NCBI GenBank assembly: GCA_006386115.1
Contig: VFIW01000129.1
Coordinates: 51,095-115,094 of the forward strand
Direction: 5' to 3'
Length of the DNA: 64,000 nt
Origin: Globisporangium splendens
Lineage: Eukaryota; Oomycota; Peronosporomycetes; Pythiales; Pythiaceae
Below are positions 63,318 through 64,000 of the stretch, piece after piece. Position 1 is the first letter of the stretch. Each line of letters begins with the position of its first letter. The notes beneath the pieces were generated by a model. That model did no database searches. It saw nothing but the letters and a program-made list of their open reading frames with translations, and was not told where the DNA came from. The translations under genes and the position numbers were made by a program.

Positions 63318-64000
63318 ATGGTGGCGATGCTGCCGCCGCGGAGCACGTCGACGCGCGTCGTGACGCTGCTGATCGACAACTACGACTCGTACACGTATAA
63401 CCTCTACCAGATGCTCGCGCAGGTGAACGGCGTGGCACCCGTGGTGTTCCGCAACGACGACTTTGGGGGCGACTGGCACGAGGCGTGGCTCGCCTTCCAG
63501 GACCACGTGCAGCGCCAATTCCCCAAGAGCGAGGCCGAGAGCGTCGTCAAGGTGAACCTCGTGATCTCCCCGGGACCAGGCCATCCGGGGACGCCCAGTG
63601 ACTTTGGGATGTGCGCCGACGCGATCCGCTGCGCGCAAGTGCCGCTCTTTGGCGTGTGTCTCGGCCACCAGGGGCTCGCGCAAGTGTACGGCGGCAAGGT
63701 CGTGCACGCGAAAGAGGTGATGCACGGCCGCACGAGTCGTGTTTACATTGAAGTGAACAAGCAGAAGTTGCATCAGCAAGGCGAGCAATCGATTGCGTCG
63801 CTGTTTTCGCACGTTCCCGATGGCGTGGAGGTTGTGCGGTACCACTCGCTGGTCGTGGACGAGCAATCGTTGCCGAGCGAGCTCGTCGTGACTGCGCGCA
63901 CGGACGACGGCGTGGTCATGGGGTTGCAGCACACGACCAAGCCGCAGTTCGGCGTGCAGTTCCATCCCGAAGCCGTCTGCAGTGCGTTTGGCTACCAGAT
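63318..64000 (+). CDS. Aminodeoxychorismate synthase, glutamine amidotransferase part (3' end outside window)
   Basis: 227 residues are visible and the frame is open to the window end. The N-terminal class I glutamine amidotransferase is complete in its key motifs: LLIDNYDSYTYNLYQ, VISPGPGHPGTPSDFG, the nucleophile Cys in FGVCLGHQG, YHSLVVD and the catalytic His-x-Glu in VQFHPEAV. The insert after the first strand and the PSDFG form are typical of the eukaryotic fused PabA-PabB enzyme that converts chorismate to 4-amino-4-deoxychorismate on the way to folate. Anthranilate synthase has a similar amidotransferase, so the assignment needs the missing C-terminal half. ATG 63318 has the context aaaatgg. 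Confidence 0.8.
   Translation, partial: MVAMLPPRSTSTRVVTLLIDNYDSYTYNLYQMLAQVNGVAPVVFRNDDFGGDWHEAWLAFQDHVQRQFPKSEAESVVKVNLVISPGPGHPGTPSDFGMCADAIRCAQVPLFGVCLGHQGLAQVYGGKVVHAKEVMHGRTSRVYIEVNKQKLHQQGEQSIASLFSHVPDGVEVVRYHSLVVDEQSLPSELVVTARTDDGVVMGLQHTTKPQFGVQFHPEAVCSAFGYQ

Noticed and set aside
1..64000. CRISPR arrays, bacterial operons, rRNA genes
   Set aside because: No regularly spaced direct repeats or rRNA-like segments were seen; intron-rich genes show a nuclear eukaryotic genome.

Overview
This window is nuclear DNA of a eukaryotic microbe, most probably an oomycete (water mould). The evidence is many short GT..AG introns of about 45-110 bases, tightly packed genes on both strands, a class C-type 7TM receptor with a periplasmic-binding-protein-like ectodomain, a Crypton tyrosine-recombinase element, and ciliary genes (B9D2 and an EFCAB11-like gene) expected in a lineage with flagellated zoospores. 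I cannot decide between Saprolegniales and Peronosporales from this sequence alone. Most multi-exon models were assembled by hand from reading frames and splice sites; exon coordinates are in the entries.

Layout. 1-10.1 kb: the 5' end of a kelch-repeat gene, a TRP-like/FLC-type membrane protein, and a dead 7TM receptor gene carrying three in-frame stops and a 5'-truncated LINE flanked by a 14-bp target-site duplication. 11.7-24.1 kb: a membrane-anchored sulfotransferase-like gene, CPSF73, an FHA-domain gene, an 11-exon STAND NTPase with a degenerate CHAT-like domain, a long form of B9D2, and mitoribosomal protein mS38. 25.4-34 kb: a repeat island. A Crypton is split by an oppositely oriented Ty3/gypsy element that has kept its 5' LTR, gag and most of pol but lost its 3' end. 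A small chromodomain-like gene lies beside it. 35.3-64 kb: a gene-dense block with Nup155, an ArfGAP-C2 protein, an EFCAB11-like calcium-binding protein, a VHS/ENTH-like adaptor with an SxFxF motif array, a large PDZ protein, a THUMPD3-like tRNA methyltransferase, a domesticated pogo/Tigger transposase, a tentative FANCA homologue, a RING protein, an FKBP prolyl isomerase, and the start of an aminodeoxychorismate synthase.

The genes are individually transcribed housekeeping and trafficking genes; nothing indicates operons. The most notable loci are the CHAT-like/STAND gene and its FHA neighbour, the transposase-derived gene that has lost two of three catalytic acids, the adaptor with ten aromatic motifs, the ArfGAP with a VPS13-like tail, and the nested and decayed mobile elements. 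Inverted CCAAT boxes (ATTGG), several close to an AT-rich TATA-like run, recur in promoter-sized gaps.
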